Source of the DNA: Coccinella septempunctata
Taxonomy: Eukaryota > Arthropoda > Insecta > Coleoptera > Coccinellidae
Assembly: GCF_907165205.1 (NCBI RefSeq)
Contig: NC_058189.1
Span: 35,242,270-35,306,269 of the forward strand
Direction: 5' to 3'
Length of the DNA: 64,000 nucleotides
Positions 8,524 through 21,997 of this stretch are shown here, piece by piece. A program made the position numbers and the translations under genes. A model generated the notes under the pieces. The model did not search any database. It was not told the origin of the DNA and worked only from the letters and a program-made list of their open reading frames with translations. Within the stretch, counting starts at the first letter, position 1. Every line of letters starts with the position of its first letter.

Positions 8524-9092
8524 AACTGAGCTGTCGCTTTTTTACAATGAGACACTTGCATGTAATTTCACTGAATCTTATCAAATGAACGATATATAGT
8601 CTTTCTTATTCAATATATGCCGAAATTTTGGAATCATCCTATTCATCCTAGGCCCAATTTTGATTTTGGAATAATGAAAACAGCATAGAAAAAATGAAAA
8701 TAACTCGTTGATGAGAGACTACATAATGGAGAAAAATAAAGAATACTAGTATCATTGTTTTCATCTTCTCAAGTGGCGATAATAATAGAATAAAAATTCT
8801 ATCTCAGACTGCACCGACTAATTATGAACTGCGGTGGACTCTTAGACAAGGCCAAAAGTTGTACGAGTAGTGGGGATAACTACGACAAGCTCCCGACAGC
8901 GATTCGGTATATAAACCATCGCAGCTTAAGTGTTGCTCAGTGCTTGGGATTGCAGCAGCGCAAACGCTCTACTATTGACCACTTTGATGCTATTCTAGAA
9001 CAATTGAGTTGGTCGATCGTCCAGTTTGTATGCTCTCTCCTCGTGTACATTGGATATTTCTAGCGACTCAATCAAAACGCTTCGTTTTCAAT

Positions 9093-9338
9093 ATGGCGTC
9101 GAAATCTGAAAACTACTCGTACGAAATGTTCGAAGATGGAAATATTATAACCGAGAAGACTTTCCATCTCATTTCATCTAGTAGGCGTTCGGATCGATGC
9201 ATTATGATATCAGGAGTTGAAAACGCTGGTAGAAGAAGAGTTGAGTTAGGTAGAAATATTTATGAACCAAGAATTACTCCTCAAGATCTCGAAGTTCTGC
9301 TCTCTGAGCCATTTTGCTCGATAGAGGAACAATATTGA
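9093..9338 (+). CDS. Array gene copy (Q78E)
   Basis: Intact 81 codons with Glu at 78. A G-to-A change in the leader creates an in-frame ATG at 9030, which would add 21 residues if used. Its context is poor, so the downstream ATG is kept. Confidence 0.6.
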   Translation: MASKSENYSYEMFEDGNIITEKTFHLISSSRRSDRCIMISGVENAGRRRVELGRNIYEPRITPQDLEVLLSEPFCSIEEQY

Positions 9339-10398
9339 GGAGGGGAATTTCATCACGGACATATCATTTAGTTGACTAGATGATCAAAGAATATGACGAG
9401 GATAAATCAGCATCACTCATTTATACAATAAAAATTCAAGTATAATAACCACAATTTGCATAGATTTTTGTTTCCTTTTCACTTCAAAGCGTAGTGATAT
9501 TCGATTATTTGCAATTTCGAGTATATAAGAGTATATACTTTGACATCAAATGTCAGAATTATTCGAATTTTCGAGACCACTGCTATTCTCCAGGTTTGTC
9601 CTCTCTTCAAAACATTGTTGTTTTGACTTTTCAGGAATCAAGATCAGAGTGTCTCTTTTCTATGAATTGCATATGGTATAAGAGTGAAATCGATGAATTA
9701 ATTACACATAACTCATTGCAGAGGAATTGTTTCATTAGATTCAGTTCTGATTCCACCCTTAGCATATCACTGCTTCATAGTCTGAAAGTATGGTAAGATT
9801 TTCAACATGAAATCAGTCCCTTCCTATGAAACTGAGCTGTCGCTTTTTTACAATGAGACATTTGCATGTAATTTCACTGAATCTTATCAAATGAACGATA
9901 TATAGTCCTTCTTATTTAATATATGCCGAAATTTTGGAATCATCCTATTCATCCTAGGCCCAATTTTGATTTTGGAATAATGAAAACAGCATAGAAAAAA
10001 TGAAAATAACTCGTTGATGAGGGACTACATAATGGAGAAAAATAAAGAATACTAGTATCATTGTTTTCATCTTCTCAAGTGGCGATAATAATAGAATAAA
10101 AATTCTATCTCAGACTGCACCGACTAATTATGAACTGCGGTGGACTCTTAGACAAGGCCAAAAGTTGTACGAGTAGTGGGGATAACTACGACAAGCTCCC
10201 GACAGCGATTCGGTATATAAACCATCGCAGCTGAAGTGTTGCTCAGTGCTTGGGATTGCAGCAGCGCAAACCCTCTACTATTGACCACTTTGATGCTATT
10301 CTAGAACAATTGAGTTGGTCGATCGTCCAGTTTGTGTGCTCTCTCCTCGTGTACATTGGATATTTCTAGCGACTCAATCAAAACGCTTCGTTTTCAAT

Positions 10399-10644
10399 AT
10401 GGCGTCGAAATCTGAAAACTACTCGTACGAAATGTTCGAAGATGGAAATATTAAGACCGAGAAGACTTTCCATCTCATTTCATCTAGTAGGCGTTCGGAT
10501 CGATGCATTATGATATCAGGAGTTGAAAACGCTGGTAGAAGAAGAGTTGAGTTAGGTAGAAATATTTATGAACCAAGAATTTTTCCTCAAGATCTCGAAG
10601 TTCTGCTCTCTGAGCCATTTTGCTCGATACAAGAACAATATTGA
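10399..10644 (+). CDS. Array gene copy (I19K, T62F)
   Basis: Intact 81 codons. The pair Lys19 and Phe62 marks a variant class shared with the copies at 28579 and 32501. Confidence 0.6.
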   Translation: MASKSENYSYEMFEDGNIKTEKTFHLISSSRRSDRCIMISGVENAGRRRVELGRNIYEPRIFPQDLEVLLSEPFCSIQEQY

Positions 10645-11704
10645 GGAGGGGAATTTCATCACGGACATATCATTTAGTTGACTAGATGATCAAAAAATAT
10701 GACGAGGATGAATCAGCATCACTCATTTATTCAATAAAAATTCAAGTATAATAACCACAATTTGCATAGATTTTTGTTTCCTTTTCACTCCAAAGTGAAG
10801 TGATATTCGATTATTTGCAATTTCGAGTTTATAGGAATATATACTTTGACATCAAATCTCAGAAATATTCGAATTTTCGAGACCACTGCTATTCTCCAGG
10901 TTTGTCCTCTCTTCAAAACATAGTAGTTTTGACTTTTCAGGAATCGAGATCAGAGTGTCTCTTTTCTATGAATTGCATATGGTATCAGAGTGAAATCGAT
11001 GAATTAATTACAGATAACTCATTGCAGAGGAATTGTTTCATTATATTCAGTTCTGATTCCACCCTTAGCATATCGCTGCTTCATAGTCTGAAAGTATGGT
11101 GAGATTTTCAACATGAAATCAGTCCCTTCCTATGAAACTGAGCTGTCGCTTTTTTACAATGAGACACTTGCATGTAATTTCACTGAATCTTATCAAATGA
11201 ACTATATATAGTCCTTTTTATTCAATATATGCCGAAATTTTGGAATCATCCTATTCATCCTAGGCCCAATTTTGATTTTGGAATAATGAAAACAGCATAG
11301 AAAAAATGAAAATAACTCGTTGATGAGGGACTACATAATGGAGAAAAATAAAGAATACTAGTATCATTGTTTTCATTTTCTCAAGTGGCGATAATAATAG
11401 AATAAAAATTCTATCTCAGACTGCACCAAATAATTATGAACTGCAGTGGACTCTTAGACAAGGCCAAAAGTTGTTCGAGTAGTGGGGATAACTACGACTA
11501 GCTCCCGACAGCGATTCGGCATATAAACCATCGCAGCTTAAGTGTCGCTCAGTGCTTGGGATTGCAGCAGCGCAAACGCTCTACTATTGACCACTTTGAT
11601 GCTATTCTAGAACAATTGAGTTGGTCGATCGTCCAGTTTGTGTGCTCTCTGCTCGTGTACATTGGATATTTCTAGCGACTCAATCAAAACGCTTCGTTTT
11701 CAAT

Positions 11705-11950
11705 ATGGCGTCGAAATCTGAAAACTACTCGTACGAAATGTTCGAAGATGGAAATATTATAACCGAGAAGACTTTCCATCTCATTTCATCTAGTAGGCGT
11801 TCGGATCGATGCATTATGATATCAGGAGTTGAAAACGCTGGTAGAAGAAGAGTTGAGTTAGGTAGAAATATTTATGAACCAAGAATTACTCCTCAAGATC
11901 TCGACGTTCTTCTCTCTGAGCCATTTTGCTCGATACAAGAACAATATTGA
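11705..11950 (+). CDS. Array gene copy (E67D)
   Basis: Intact 81 codons, Asp at 67 and a silent CTT at codon 69. The TATA box reads CATATAAA, so its promoter may be weaker. Confidence 0.6.
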   Translation: MASKSENYSYEMFEDGNIITEKTFHLISSSRRSDRCIMISGVENAGRRRVELGRNIYEPRITPQDLDVLLSEPFCSIQEQY

Positions 11951-13010
11951 GGAGGGGAATTTCATCACGGACATATCATTTAGTTGACTAGATGATCAAA
12001 ACATTGGACGAGGATGAATCACCATCACTCATTTATTCAATAAAAATTCAAGTATAATAACCACAATTTGCATAGATTTTTGTTTCCTTTTCACTCCAAA
12101 GTGAAGTGATATTCGATTATTTGCAATTTCGAGTATATAAGAATATATACTTTGACATCAAATGTCAGAAATATTCGAATTTTCGAGACCACTGCTATTC
12201 TCCAAGTTTGTCCTCTCTTCAAAACATAGTTGTTTTGACTTTTCAGGAATCAAGATCAGAGTGTCTCTTTTCTATGAATTGCATATGGTATCAGAGTGAA
12301 ATCGATGAATTAATTACACATAACTCATTGCAGAGGAATTGTTTCATTATATTCAGTTCTGATTCCACCCTTAGCATATCGCTGCTTGATAGTCTGAAAG
12401 TATGGTTAGATTTTCAACATGAAATCAGTCCCTTCCTATGAAACTGAGCTGTCGCTTTTTTACAATGAGACACTTGCATGTAATTTCACTGAATCTTATC
12501 AAATGAACGATATATAGTCCTTCTTATTCAATATATGCCGAAATTTTGGAATCATCCTATTCATCCTAGGCCCAATTTTGATTTTGGAATAATGAAAACA
12601 GCATAGAAAAAATGAAAAAAACTCGTTGATGAGGGAATACATAATGGAGAAAAATAAAGAATACTAGTATCATTGTTTTCATCTTCTCAAGTGGCGATAA
12701 TAATAGAATAAAAATTCTATCTCAGACTGCACCGACTAATTATGAACTGCGGGGGACTCTTAGACAAGGCCAAAAGTTGTTCGAGTAGTGGGGATAACTA
12801 CGACAAGCTCCCGACAGCGATTCGGTATATAAACCATCGCAGCTTAAGTGTTGCTCAGTGCTTGGGATTGCAGCAGCGCAAACGCTCTACTATTGACCAC
12901 TTTGATGCTATTCTAGAACAATTGAGTTGGTCGATCGTCCAGTTTGTGTGCTCTCTCCTCGTGTACATTGGATATTTCTAGCGACTCAATCAAAACGCTT
13001 CGTTTTCAAT

Positions 13011-13256
13011 ATGGTGTCGAAATCTGAAAACTACTCGTACGAAATGTTCGAAGATGGAAATATTATAACCGAGAAGACTTTCCATCTCATTTCATCTAGT
13101 AGGCGTTCGGATCGATGCATTATGATATCAGGAGTTGAAAACACTGGTAGAAGAAGAGTTGAGTTAGGTAGAAATATTTATGAACCAAGAATTACTCCTC
13201 AAGATCTCGAAGTTCTGCTCTCTGAGCCATTTTGCTCGATACAAGAACAATATTGA
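13011..13256 (+). CDS. Array gene copy (A2V, A45T)
   Basis: Intact 81 codons. Thr45 pairs it with the copy at 40095. A truncated unit follows it directly, as also happens to the copy at 36587. Confidence 0.6.
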   Translation: MVSKSENYSYEMFEDGNIITEKTFHLISSSRRSDRCIMISGVENTGRRRVELGRNIYEPRITPQDLEVLLSEPFCSIQEQY

Positions 13257-13895
13257 GGAGGGGAATTTCATCACGGACATATCATTTAGTTGACTAGATG
13301 ATCAAAAAATATGACGAGGATGAATCAGCATCACTCATTTATTCAATAAAAATTCAAGTATAATAACCCAAATTTGCATAGATTTTTGTTTCCTTTTCAC
13401 TCCAAAGTGAAGTGATATTCGATTATTTGCAATTTCGAGTATATAAGAATATATACTTTGACATCAAATGTCAGAATTATTCGAATTTTCGAGACCACTG
13501 CTATTCTCCAGGTTTGTCCTCTCTTCAATACATTGTTGTTTTGACTTTTCAGGAATCAAGATCAGAGTGTCTCTTTTCTATGAATTGCATATGGTATCAG
13601 AGTGAAATCGATGAATTAATTACACATAACTCATTGCAGAGGAATTGTTTCATTAGATTCAGTTCTGATTCCACCCTTAGCATATCGCTGCTTGATAGTC
13701 TGAAAGTATGGTAAGATTTTCAACATGAAATCAGTCCCTTCCTATGAAACTGAGCTGTCGCTTTTTTACAATGAGTCACTTGCATGTAATTTCACTGAAT
13801 CTTATCAAATGAACGATATATAGTCCTTCTTATTCAATATATGCCGAAATTTTGGAATCATCCTATTCATCCTAGGCCCAATTTTGATTTTGGAA

Positions 13896-13977
13896 TATTT
13901 ATGAACCAAGAATTACTCCTCAAGATCTCGAAGTTCTGCTCTCTGAGCCATTTTGCTCGATAAAAGAACAATATTGA
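13896..13977 (+). pseudogene. Array gene 3' fragment in truncated unit
   Basis: About 585 bp are missing: the spacer sequence TTTGGAATA joins directly to the last 27 codons of the gene. Promoter, leader and first two thirds of the frame are gone. The end encodes Lys at 78, as in the copy at 23355. Confidence 0.8.
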
Positions 13978-14695
13978 GGAGGGAAATTTCATCACGGACA
14001 TATCATTTAGTTGACTAGATGATCAAAAAATAGGACGAGGATGAATCAGCATCACTCATTTATTCAATAAAAATTCAAGTATAATAACCACAATTTGCAT
14101 AGATTTTTGTTTCCTTTTCACTCCAAAGTGAAGTGATATTCGATTATTTGCAATTTCGAGTATATAGGAATATATACTTTGACATCAAATCTCAGAAATA
14201 TTCGAATTTTCGAGACCACTGCTATTCTCCAGGTTTGTCCTCTCTTCAAAACATAGTAGTTTTGACTTTTCAGGAATCGAGATCAGAGTGTCTCTTTTCT
14301 ATGAATTGCATATGGTATAAGAGTGAAATCGATGAATTAATTACACATAACTCATTGCAGAGGAATTGTTTCATTAGATTCAGTTCTGATTCCACCCTTA
14401 GAATATCGCTGCTTCGGCTGCTTGATAGTCTGAAAGTATGGTAAGATTTTCAACATGAAATCAGTCCCTTCCTATGAAACTGAGCTGTAGCTTTTTTACA
14501 ATGAGACACTTGCATGTAATTTCACTGAATCTTATCAAATGAACGATATATAGTCCTTTTTATTCAATATATGCCGAAATTTTGGAATCATCCTACTCAT
14601 CCTAGGCCCAATTTTGATTTTGGAATAATGAAAACAGCATAGAAAAAATGAAAATAACTCGTTGATGAGGGACTACATAATGGAGAAAAATAAAG

Positions 14696-14876
14696 AATAC
14701 TAGTATCATTCTTCATAGTTCATGTCCATGCTGATTCAATATTAATAAAATTCACAGGGAATTGGACAATAGTTTATTCTCAAAGTACTTATAACGAAAC
14801 GTCGGCGATGTTATAAGTACTTTGAGAATAAACTATTGTCCAATTCCCTGTGAATTTTATTAATACTAGTATCATT
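14696..14876. repeat. Hairpin insert 2
   Basis: Same insert and flanking direct repeats. Both arms (14740-14795 and 14810-14865) are perfectly complementary. It follows the truncated unit. Confidence 0.85.
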
Positions 14877-15212
14877 GTTTTCATCTTCTCAAGTGGCGAT
14901 AATAACAGAATAAAAATTCTATTTCAGACTGCACCAAATAATCATGAACTGCGGTGGACTCTTAGACAAGGCCAAAAGTTGTTCGAGTAGTGGGGATAAC
15001 TACGACAAGCTCCCGACAGCGATTCGGTATATAAACCATCGCAGCTTAAGTGTTGCTCAGTGCTTGGGATTGCAGCAGCGCAAACGCTCTACTATTGACC
15101 ACTTTGATGCTATTCTAGAACAATTGAGTTGGTCGATCGTCCAGTTTGTGTGCTCTCTGCTCGTGTACATTGGATATTTCTAGCGACTCAATCAAAACGC
15201 TTCGTTTTCAAT

Positions 15213-15458
15213 ATGGCGTCGAAATCTGAAAACTACTCGTACGAAATGTTCGAAGATGGAAATATTATAACCGAGAAGACTTTCCATCTCATTTCATCTA
15301 GTAGGCGTTCGGATCGATGCATTATGATATCAGGAGTTGAAAACGCTGGTAGAAGAAGAGTTGAGTTAGGTAGAAATATTTATGAACCAAGAATTACTCC
15401 TCAAGATCTCGAAGTTCTGCTCTCTGAGCCATTTTGCTCGATACAAGAACAATATTGA
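15213..15458 (+). CDS. Array gene copy (majority sequence)
   Basis: Intact 81 codons matching the most common protein in the window. It follows hairpin insert 2. Confidence 0.6.
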   Translation: MASKSENYSYEMFEDGNIITEKTFHLISSSRRSDRCIMISGVENAGRRRVELGRNIYEPRITPQDLEVLLSEPFCSIQEQY

Positions 15459-16518
15459 GGAGGGGAATTTCATCACGGACATATCATTTAGTTGAATAGA
15501 TGATCAAAAAATAGGACGAGGATGAATCAGCATCACTCATTTATTCAATAAAAATTCAAGTATAATAACCACAATTTGCATAGATTTTTGTTTCCTTTCC
15601 ACTCCAAAGTGAAGTGATATTCGATTATTTGCAATTTCGAGTATATAAGAATATATACTTTGACAACAAATGTCAGAAATATTCGAATTTTCGAGACCAC
15701 TGCTATTCTCCAGGTTTGTCCTCTCTTCAAAACATAGTTGTTTTGACTTTTCAGGAATCAAGATCATAGTGTCTCTTTTCTTTGAATTGCATATGGTATC
15801 AGAGTGAAATCGATGAATTAATTACACATAACTCATTGCAGAGGAATTGTTTCATTATATTCAGTTCTGATTCCACCCTTAGCATATCGCTGCTTGATAG
15901 TCTGAAAGTATGGTTAGATTTTCAACATGAAATCAGTCCCTTCCTATGAAACTGAGCTGTCGCTTTTTTACAATGAGACACTTGCATGTAATTTCACTGA
16001 ATCTTATCAAATGAACGATATATAGTCCTTCTTATTCAATATATGCCGAAATTTTGGAATCATCCTATTCATCCTAGGCCCAATTTTGATTTTGGAATAA
16101 TGAAAACAGCATAGAAAAAATGAAAAAAACTCGTTGATGAGGGAATACATAATGGAGAAAAATAAAGAATACTAGTATCATTGTTTTCATCTTCTCAAGT
16201 GGCGATAATAATAGAATAAAAATTCTATCTCAGACTGCACCGACTAATTATGATTTGCGGGGGACTCTTAGACAAGGCCAAAAGTTGTTCGAGTAGTGGG
16301 GATAACTACGACAAGCTCCCGACAGCGATTCGGTATATAAACCATCGCAGCTTAAGTGTTGCTCAGTGCTTGGGATTGCAGCAGCGCAAACGCTCTACTA
16401 TTGACCACTTTGATGCTATTCTAGAAAAATTGAGTTGGTCGATCGTCCAGTTTGTGTGCTCTCTCCTCGTGTACATTGGATATTTCTAGCGACTCAATCA
16501 AAACGCTTCGTTTTCAAT

Positions 16519-16692
16519 ATGGCGTCGAAATCTGAAAACTACTCGTACGAAATGTTCGAAGATGGAAATATTATAACCGAGAAGACTTTCCATCTCATTT
16601 CATCTAGTAAGCGTTCGGATCGATGCATTATGATATCAGGAGTTGAAAACTCTGGTAGAAGAAGAGTTGAGTTAGGTAGAAATATTTATTAA
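16519..16692 (+). pseudogene. Array gene copy, nonsense at codon 58
   Basis: GAA becomes TAA at codon 58, truncating the product to 57 residues. It also has R31K and A45S. The copy at 41401 has the same three changes. Confidence 0.7.
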
Positions 16693-17824
16693 CCAAGAAT
16701 TACTCCTCAAGATCTCGAAGTTCTGCTCTCTGAGCCATTTTGCTCGATACAAGTACAATATTGAGGAGGGGAATTTCATCACGGACATATCATTCAGTTG
16801 ACTAGATGATCAAAAAATTGGACGAGGATGAATCAGCATCACTCATTTATTCAATAAAAATTCAAGTATAATAACCACAATTTGCATAGATTTTTGTTTC
16901 CTTTTCACTACAAAGTGAAGTGATATTCGATTATTTGCAATTTCGAGTATAAAAGAATATATACTTTGACATCAAATGTCAGAATTATTCGAATTTTCGA
17001 GACCACTGCTATTCTCCAGGTTTGTCCTCTCTTCAAAACATAGTTGTTTTGACTTTTCAGGAATCGAGATCAGAGTGTCTCTTTTCTATGAATTGCATAT
17101 GGTATAAGAGTGAAATCGATGAATTAATTACACATAACTCATTGCAGAGCAATTGTTTCAATAGATTCAGTTCTGATTCCACCCTTAGCATATCGCTGCT
17201 TGATAGTCTGAAAGTATGGTAAGATTTTCAACATGAAATCAGTCCCTTCCTATGAAACTGAGGTGTCGCTTTTTTACAATGAGACACTTGCATGTAATTT
17301 CACTGAATCTTATCAAATGAACGATATATAGTCCTTCTTATTCAATATATGCCGAAATTTTGAAATCATCCTATTCATCCTAGGCCCAATTTTGATTTTG
17401 GAATAATGAAAACAGCATAGAAAAAATGAAAATAACTCGTTGATGAGGAACTACATAATGGAGAAAAATAAAGAATACTAGTATCATTGTTTTCATCTTC
17501 TCAAGTGGCGATAATAATAGAATAAAAATTCTATCTCAGACTGCACCGACTAATTATGAACTGCGGTGGACTCTTAGACAAGGCCAAAAGTTGTTAGAGT
17601 AGTGGGGATAACTACGACAAGCTCCCGACAGCGATTCGTTATATAAACCATCGCATCTTAAGTGTTGCTCAGTGCTTGGAATTGCAGCAGCGCAAACGCT
17701 CTACTATTGACCACTTTGATGCTATTCTAGAACAATTGAGTTGGTCGATCGTCCAGTTTGTGTGCTCTCTCCTCGTGTACATTGGATATTTCTAGCGACT
17801 CAATCAAAACGCTTCGTTTTCAAT

Positions 17825-18070
17825 ATGGCGTCGAAATCTGAAAACTACTCGTACGAAATGTTCGAAGATGGAAATATTATAACCGAGAAGACTTTCCATC
17901 TCATTTCATCTAGTAGGCGTTCGGATCGATGCATTATGATATCAGGAGTTGAAAACTCTGGTAGAAGAAGAGTTGAGTTAGGTAGAAATATTTATGAACC
18001 AAGAATTACTCCTCAAGATCTCGAAGTTCTGCTCTCTGAGCCATTTTGCTCGATACAAGTACAATATTGA
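17825..18070 (+). CDS. Array gene copy (A45S, E79V)
   Basis: Intact 81 codons. It shares Ser45 and Val79 with the copy at 42707, exactly 24882 bp away. Confidence 0.6.
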   Translation: MASKSENYSYEMFEDGNIITEKTFHLISSSRRSDRCIMISGVENSGRRRVELGRNIYEPRITPQDLEVLLSEPFCSIQVQY

Positions 18071-19090
18071 GGAGGGGAATTTCATCACGGACATATCATT
18101 CAGTTGACTAGATGATCAAAAAATTGGACGAGGATAAATCAGCATCACTCATTTATTCAATAAAAATTCAAGTATAATAACCACAATTTGCATAGATTTT
18201 TGTTTTCTTTTCACTCCAAAGTGAAGTGATATTCGATTATTTGCAATTTCGAGTATATAAGAATATATACTTTGACATCAAATGTCAGAAATATTCCAAT
18301 TTTCGGGACCACTGCTATTCTCCAGGTTTGTCCTCTCTTCAAAACATAGTTGTTTTGACTTTTCAGGAATCGAGATCAGAGTGTCTCTTTTCTATGAATT
18401 GCATATGGTATAAGAGTGAAATCGATGAATTAATTACACATAACTCATTGCAGAGGAATTGTTTCATTAGATTCAGTTCTGATTCCACCCTTAGCATATC
18501 GCTGCTTGATAGTCTGAAAGTATGGTAAGATTTTCAACATGAAATCAGTCCCTTCCTATGAAACTCAGCTGTCGCTTTTTACAATGAGACACTTGCATGT
18601 AATTTCACTGAATCTTATCAAATGAACGATATATAGTTATGCCGAAATTTTGGAATCATCCTATTCATCCTAGGCCCAATTTTGATTTTGGAATAATGAA
18701 AACAGCATAGAAAAAATGAAAATATTTCGTTGATGAGGGACTACTAGTATCATTGTTTTCATCTTCCCAAGTGGCGATAATAATAGAATAAAAATTCTAT
18801 CTCAGACTGCACCGACTAATTATGAACTGCGGTGGACTCTTAGACAAGGCCAAAAGTTGTTCGAGTAGTGGGGATAACTACGACAAGCTCCCGACAGCGA
18901 TTCGGTATATAAACCAACGCAGCTTAAGTGTTGCTCAGTGCTTGGGATTGCAGCAGCGCAAACGCTCTACTATTGACCACTTTGATGCTATTCTAGAACA
19001 ATTGAGTTGGTCGATCGTCCAGTTTGTGTGCTCTCTCCTCGTGTACATTGGATATTTCTAGCGACTCAATCAAAACGCTTCGTTTTCAAT

Positions 19091-19336
19091 ATGGTGTCGA
19101 AATCTGAAAACTACTCGTACGAAATGTTCGAAGATGGAAATATTATAACCGAGAAGACTTTCCATCTCATTTCATCAAGGAGGCGTTCGGATCGATGCAT
19201 TATGATATCAGGAGTTGAAAACGCTGGTAGAAGAATAGTTGAGTTAGGTAGAAATATTTATGAACCAAGAATTACTCCTCAAGATCTCGAAGTTCTGCTC
19301 TCTGAGCCATTTTGCTCGATACAAGAACAATATTGA
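19091..19336 (+). CDS. Array gene copy (A2V, S30R, R49I)
   Basis: Intact 81 codons in a 1266-bp-spaced unit whose upstream spacer has lost about 40 bp. The same variant set recurs at 43973 and 46720. Confidence 0.6.
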   Translation: MVSKSENYSYEMFEDGNIITEKTFHLISSRRRSDRCIMISGVENAGRRIVELGRNIYEPRITPQDLEVLLSEPFCSIQEQY

Positions 19337-20054
19337 GGAGGGAAATTTCATCACGGACATATCATTTAGTTGACTAGATGATCAAAAAATAGGACGAGGA
19401 TGAATCAGCATCACTCATTTATTCAATAAAAATTCAAGTATAATAACCACAATTTGCATAGATTTTTGTTTCCTTTTCACTCCAAAGTGAAGTGATATTC
19501 GATTATTTGCAATTTCGAGTATATAGGAATATATACTTTGACATCAAATCTCAGAAATATTCGAATTTTCGAGACCACTGCTATTCTCCAGGTTTGTCCT
19601 CTCTTCAAAACATAGTAGTTTTGACTTTTCAGGAATCGAGATCAGAGTGTCTCTTTTCTATGAATTGCATATGGTATAAGAGTGAAATCGATGAATTAAT
19701 TACACATAACTCATTGCAGAGGAATTGTTTCATTAGATTCAGTTCTGATTCCACCCTTAGCATATCGCTGCTTCGGCTGCTTGATAGTCTGAAAGTATGG
19801 TAAGATTTTCAACATGAAATCAGTCCCTTCCTATGAAACTTAGCTGTAGCTTTTTTACAATGAGACACTCGCATGTAATTTCACTGAATCTTATCAAATG
19901 AACGATATATAGTCCTTTTTATTCAATATATGCCGAAATTTTGGAATCATCCTATTCATCCTAGGCCCAATTTTGATTTTGGAATAATGAAAACAGCATA
20001 GAAAAAATGAAAATAACTCGTTGATGAGGGACTACATAATGGAGAAAAATAAAG

Positions 20055-20235
20055 AATACTAGTATCATTCTTCATAGTTCATGTCCATGCTGATTCAATA
20101 TTAATAAAATTCACAGGGAATTGGACAATAGTTTATTCTCAAAGTACTTATAACGAAACGTCGGCGATGTTATAAGTACTTTGAGAATAAACTATTGTCC
20201 AATTCCCTGTGAATTTTATTAATACTAGTATCATT
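20055..20235. repeat. Hairpin insert 3
   Basis: Perfect-arm version, in the unit that also has a 9-bp duplication (CGGCTGCTT) in the spacer near 19770. Confidence 0.85.
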
Positions 20236-20571
20236 GTTTTCATCTTCTCAAGTGGCGATAATAATAGAATAAAAATTCTATCTCAGACTGCACCGACTAA
20301 TTATGAACTGCGGTGGACTCTTAGACAAGGCCAAAAGTTGTTCGAGTAGTGAGGATAACTACGACAAGCTCCCGACAGCGATTCGGTATATAAACCAACG
20401 CAGCTTAAGTGTTGCTCAGTGCTTGGGATTGCAGCAGCGCAAACGCTCTACTATTGACCACTTTGATGCTATTCTAGAACAATTGAGTTGGTCGATCGTC
20501 CAGTTTGTGTGCTCTCTGCTCGTGTACATTGGATATTTCTAGCGACTCAATCAAAACGCTTCGTTTTCAAT

Positions 20572-20817
20572 ATGGCGTCGAAATCTGAAAACTACTCGTA
20601 CGAAATGTTCGAAGATGGAAATATTATAACCGAGAAGACTTTCCATCTCATTTCATCTAGTAGGCGTTCGGATCGATGCATTATGATATCAGGAGTTGAA
20701 AACGCTGGTAGAAGAAGAGTTGAGTTAGGTAGAAATATTTATGAACCAAGAATTACTCCTCAAGATCTCGACGTTCTGCTCTCTGAGCCATTTTGCTCGA
20801 TACAAGAACAATATTGA
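20572..20817 (+). CDS. Array gene copy (E67D)
   Basis: Intact 81 codons. It follows hairpin insert 3 and matches the copies at 45454 and 48201 at the protein level. Confidence 0.6.
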   Translation: MASKSENYSYEMFEDGNIITEKTFHLISSSRRSDRCIMISGVENAGRRRVELGRNIYEPRITPQDLDVLLSEPFCSIQEQY

Positions 20818-21877
20818 GGAGGGGAATTTCATCACGGACATATCATTTAGTTGACTAGATGATCAAAACATTGGACGAGGATGAATCACCATCACTCATT
20901 TATTCAATAAAAATTCAAGTATAATAACCACAATTTGCATAGATTTTTGTTTCCTTTTCACTCCAAAGTGAAGTGATATTCGATTATTTGCAATTTCGAG
21001 TATATAAGAATATATACTTTGACATCAAATGTCAGAAATATTCGAATTTTCGAGACCACTGCTATTCTCCAGGTTTGTCCTCTCTTCAAAACATAGTTGT
21101 TTTGACTTTTCAGGAATCAAGATCAGAGTGTCTCTTTTCTATGAATTGCATATGGTATAAGAGTGAAATCGATGAATTAATTACACATAACTCATTGCAG
21201 AGGAATTGCTTCATTAGATTCAGTTCTGATTCCACCCTTAGCATATCGCTGCTTGATAGTCTGAAAGTATGGTAAGATTTTCAACATGAAATCAGTCCCT
21301 TCCTATGAAACTGAGCTGTCGCTTTTTTACAATGAGACACTTGCATGTAATTTCACTGAATTTTATCAAATGAACGATATATAGTCCTTCTTATTCAATA
21401 TATGCCGAAATTTTGGAATCATCCTATTCATCTAAGGCCCAATTTTGATTTTGGAATAATGAAAACAGCATAGAAAAAATGAAAATAACTCGTTGATGAA
21501 GAACTACATAATGGAGAAAAATAAAGAATACTAGTATCATTGTTTTCATCTTCTCAAGTGGCGATGATAATAGAATAAAAATTCTATCTCAGACTGCACC
21601 GACTAATTATGAACTGCGGTGGACTCTTAGACAAGGCCAAAAGTTGTTCGAGTAGTGGGGATAACTACGACAAGCTCCCGACAGCGATTCGGTATATAAA
21701 CCATCGCAGCTTAAGTGTTGCTCAGTGCTTGGGATTGCAGCAGCGCAAACGCTCTACTATTGACCACTTTGATGCTATTCTAGAACAATTGAGTTGGTCG
21801 ATCGTCCAGTTTGTGTGCTCTCTCCTCGTGTACATTGGATATTTCTAGCGACTCAATCAAAACGCTTCGTTTTCAAT

Positions 21878-21997
21878 ATGGCGTCGAAATCTGAAAATTA
21901 CTCGTACGAAATGTTCGAAGATGGAAATATTATAACCGAGAAGACTTTCCATCTCATTTCATCTATAATAGTAGGCGTTCGGATCGATGCATTATGA
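21878..21997 (+). pseudogene. Array gene copy, frameshifted
   Basis: The same TAATA insertion and AAT codon 7 as the copy at 6310; 39 codons remain. Confidence 0.7.

Noticed and set aside
8824..9063. 79-codon ATG frame upstream of and overlapping the array-gene promoter, open in many units
   Set aside because: It contains the TATA box and initiator in its middle, is interrupted in several units (GCTGAAG or TTAGAG variants), and its conservation is explained by the overall identity of the units.
15537..15767. Minus-strand open frames in the array spacer
   Set aside because: They lack support from promoter or poly(A) signals on that strand and appear only in some units; they are shadows of the plus-strand open stretch.
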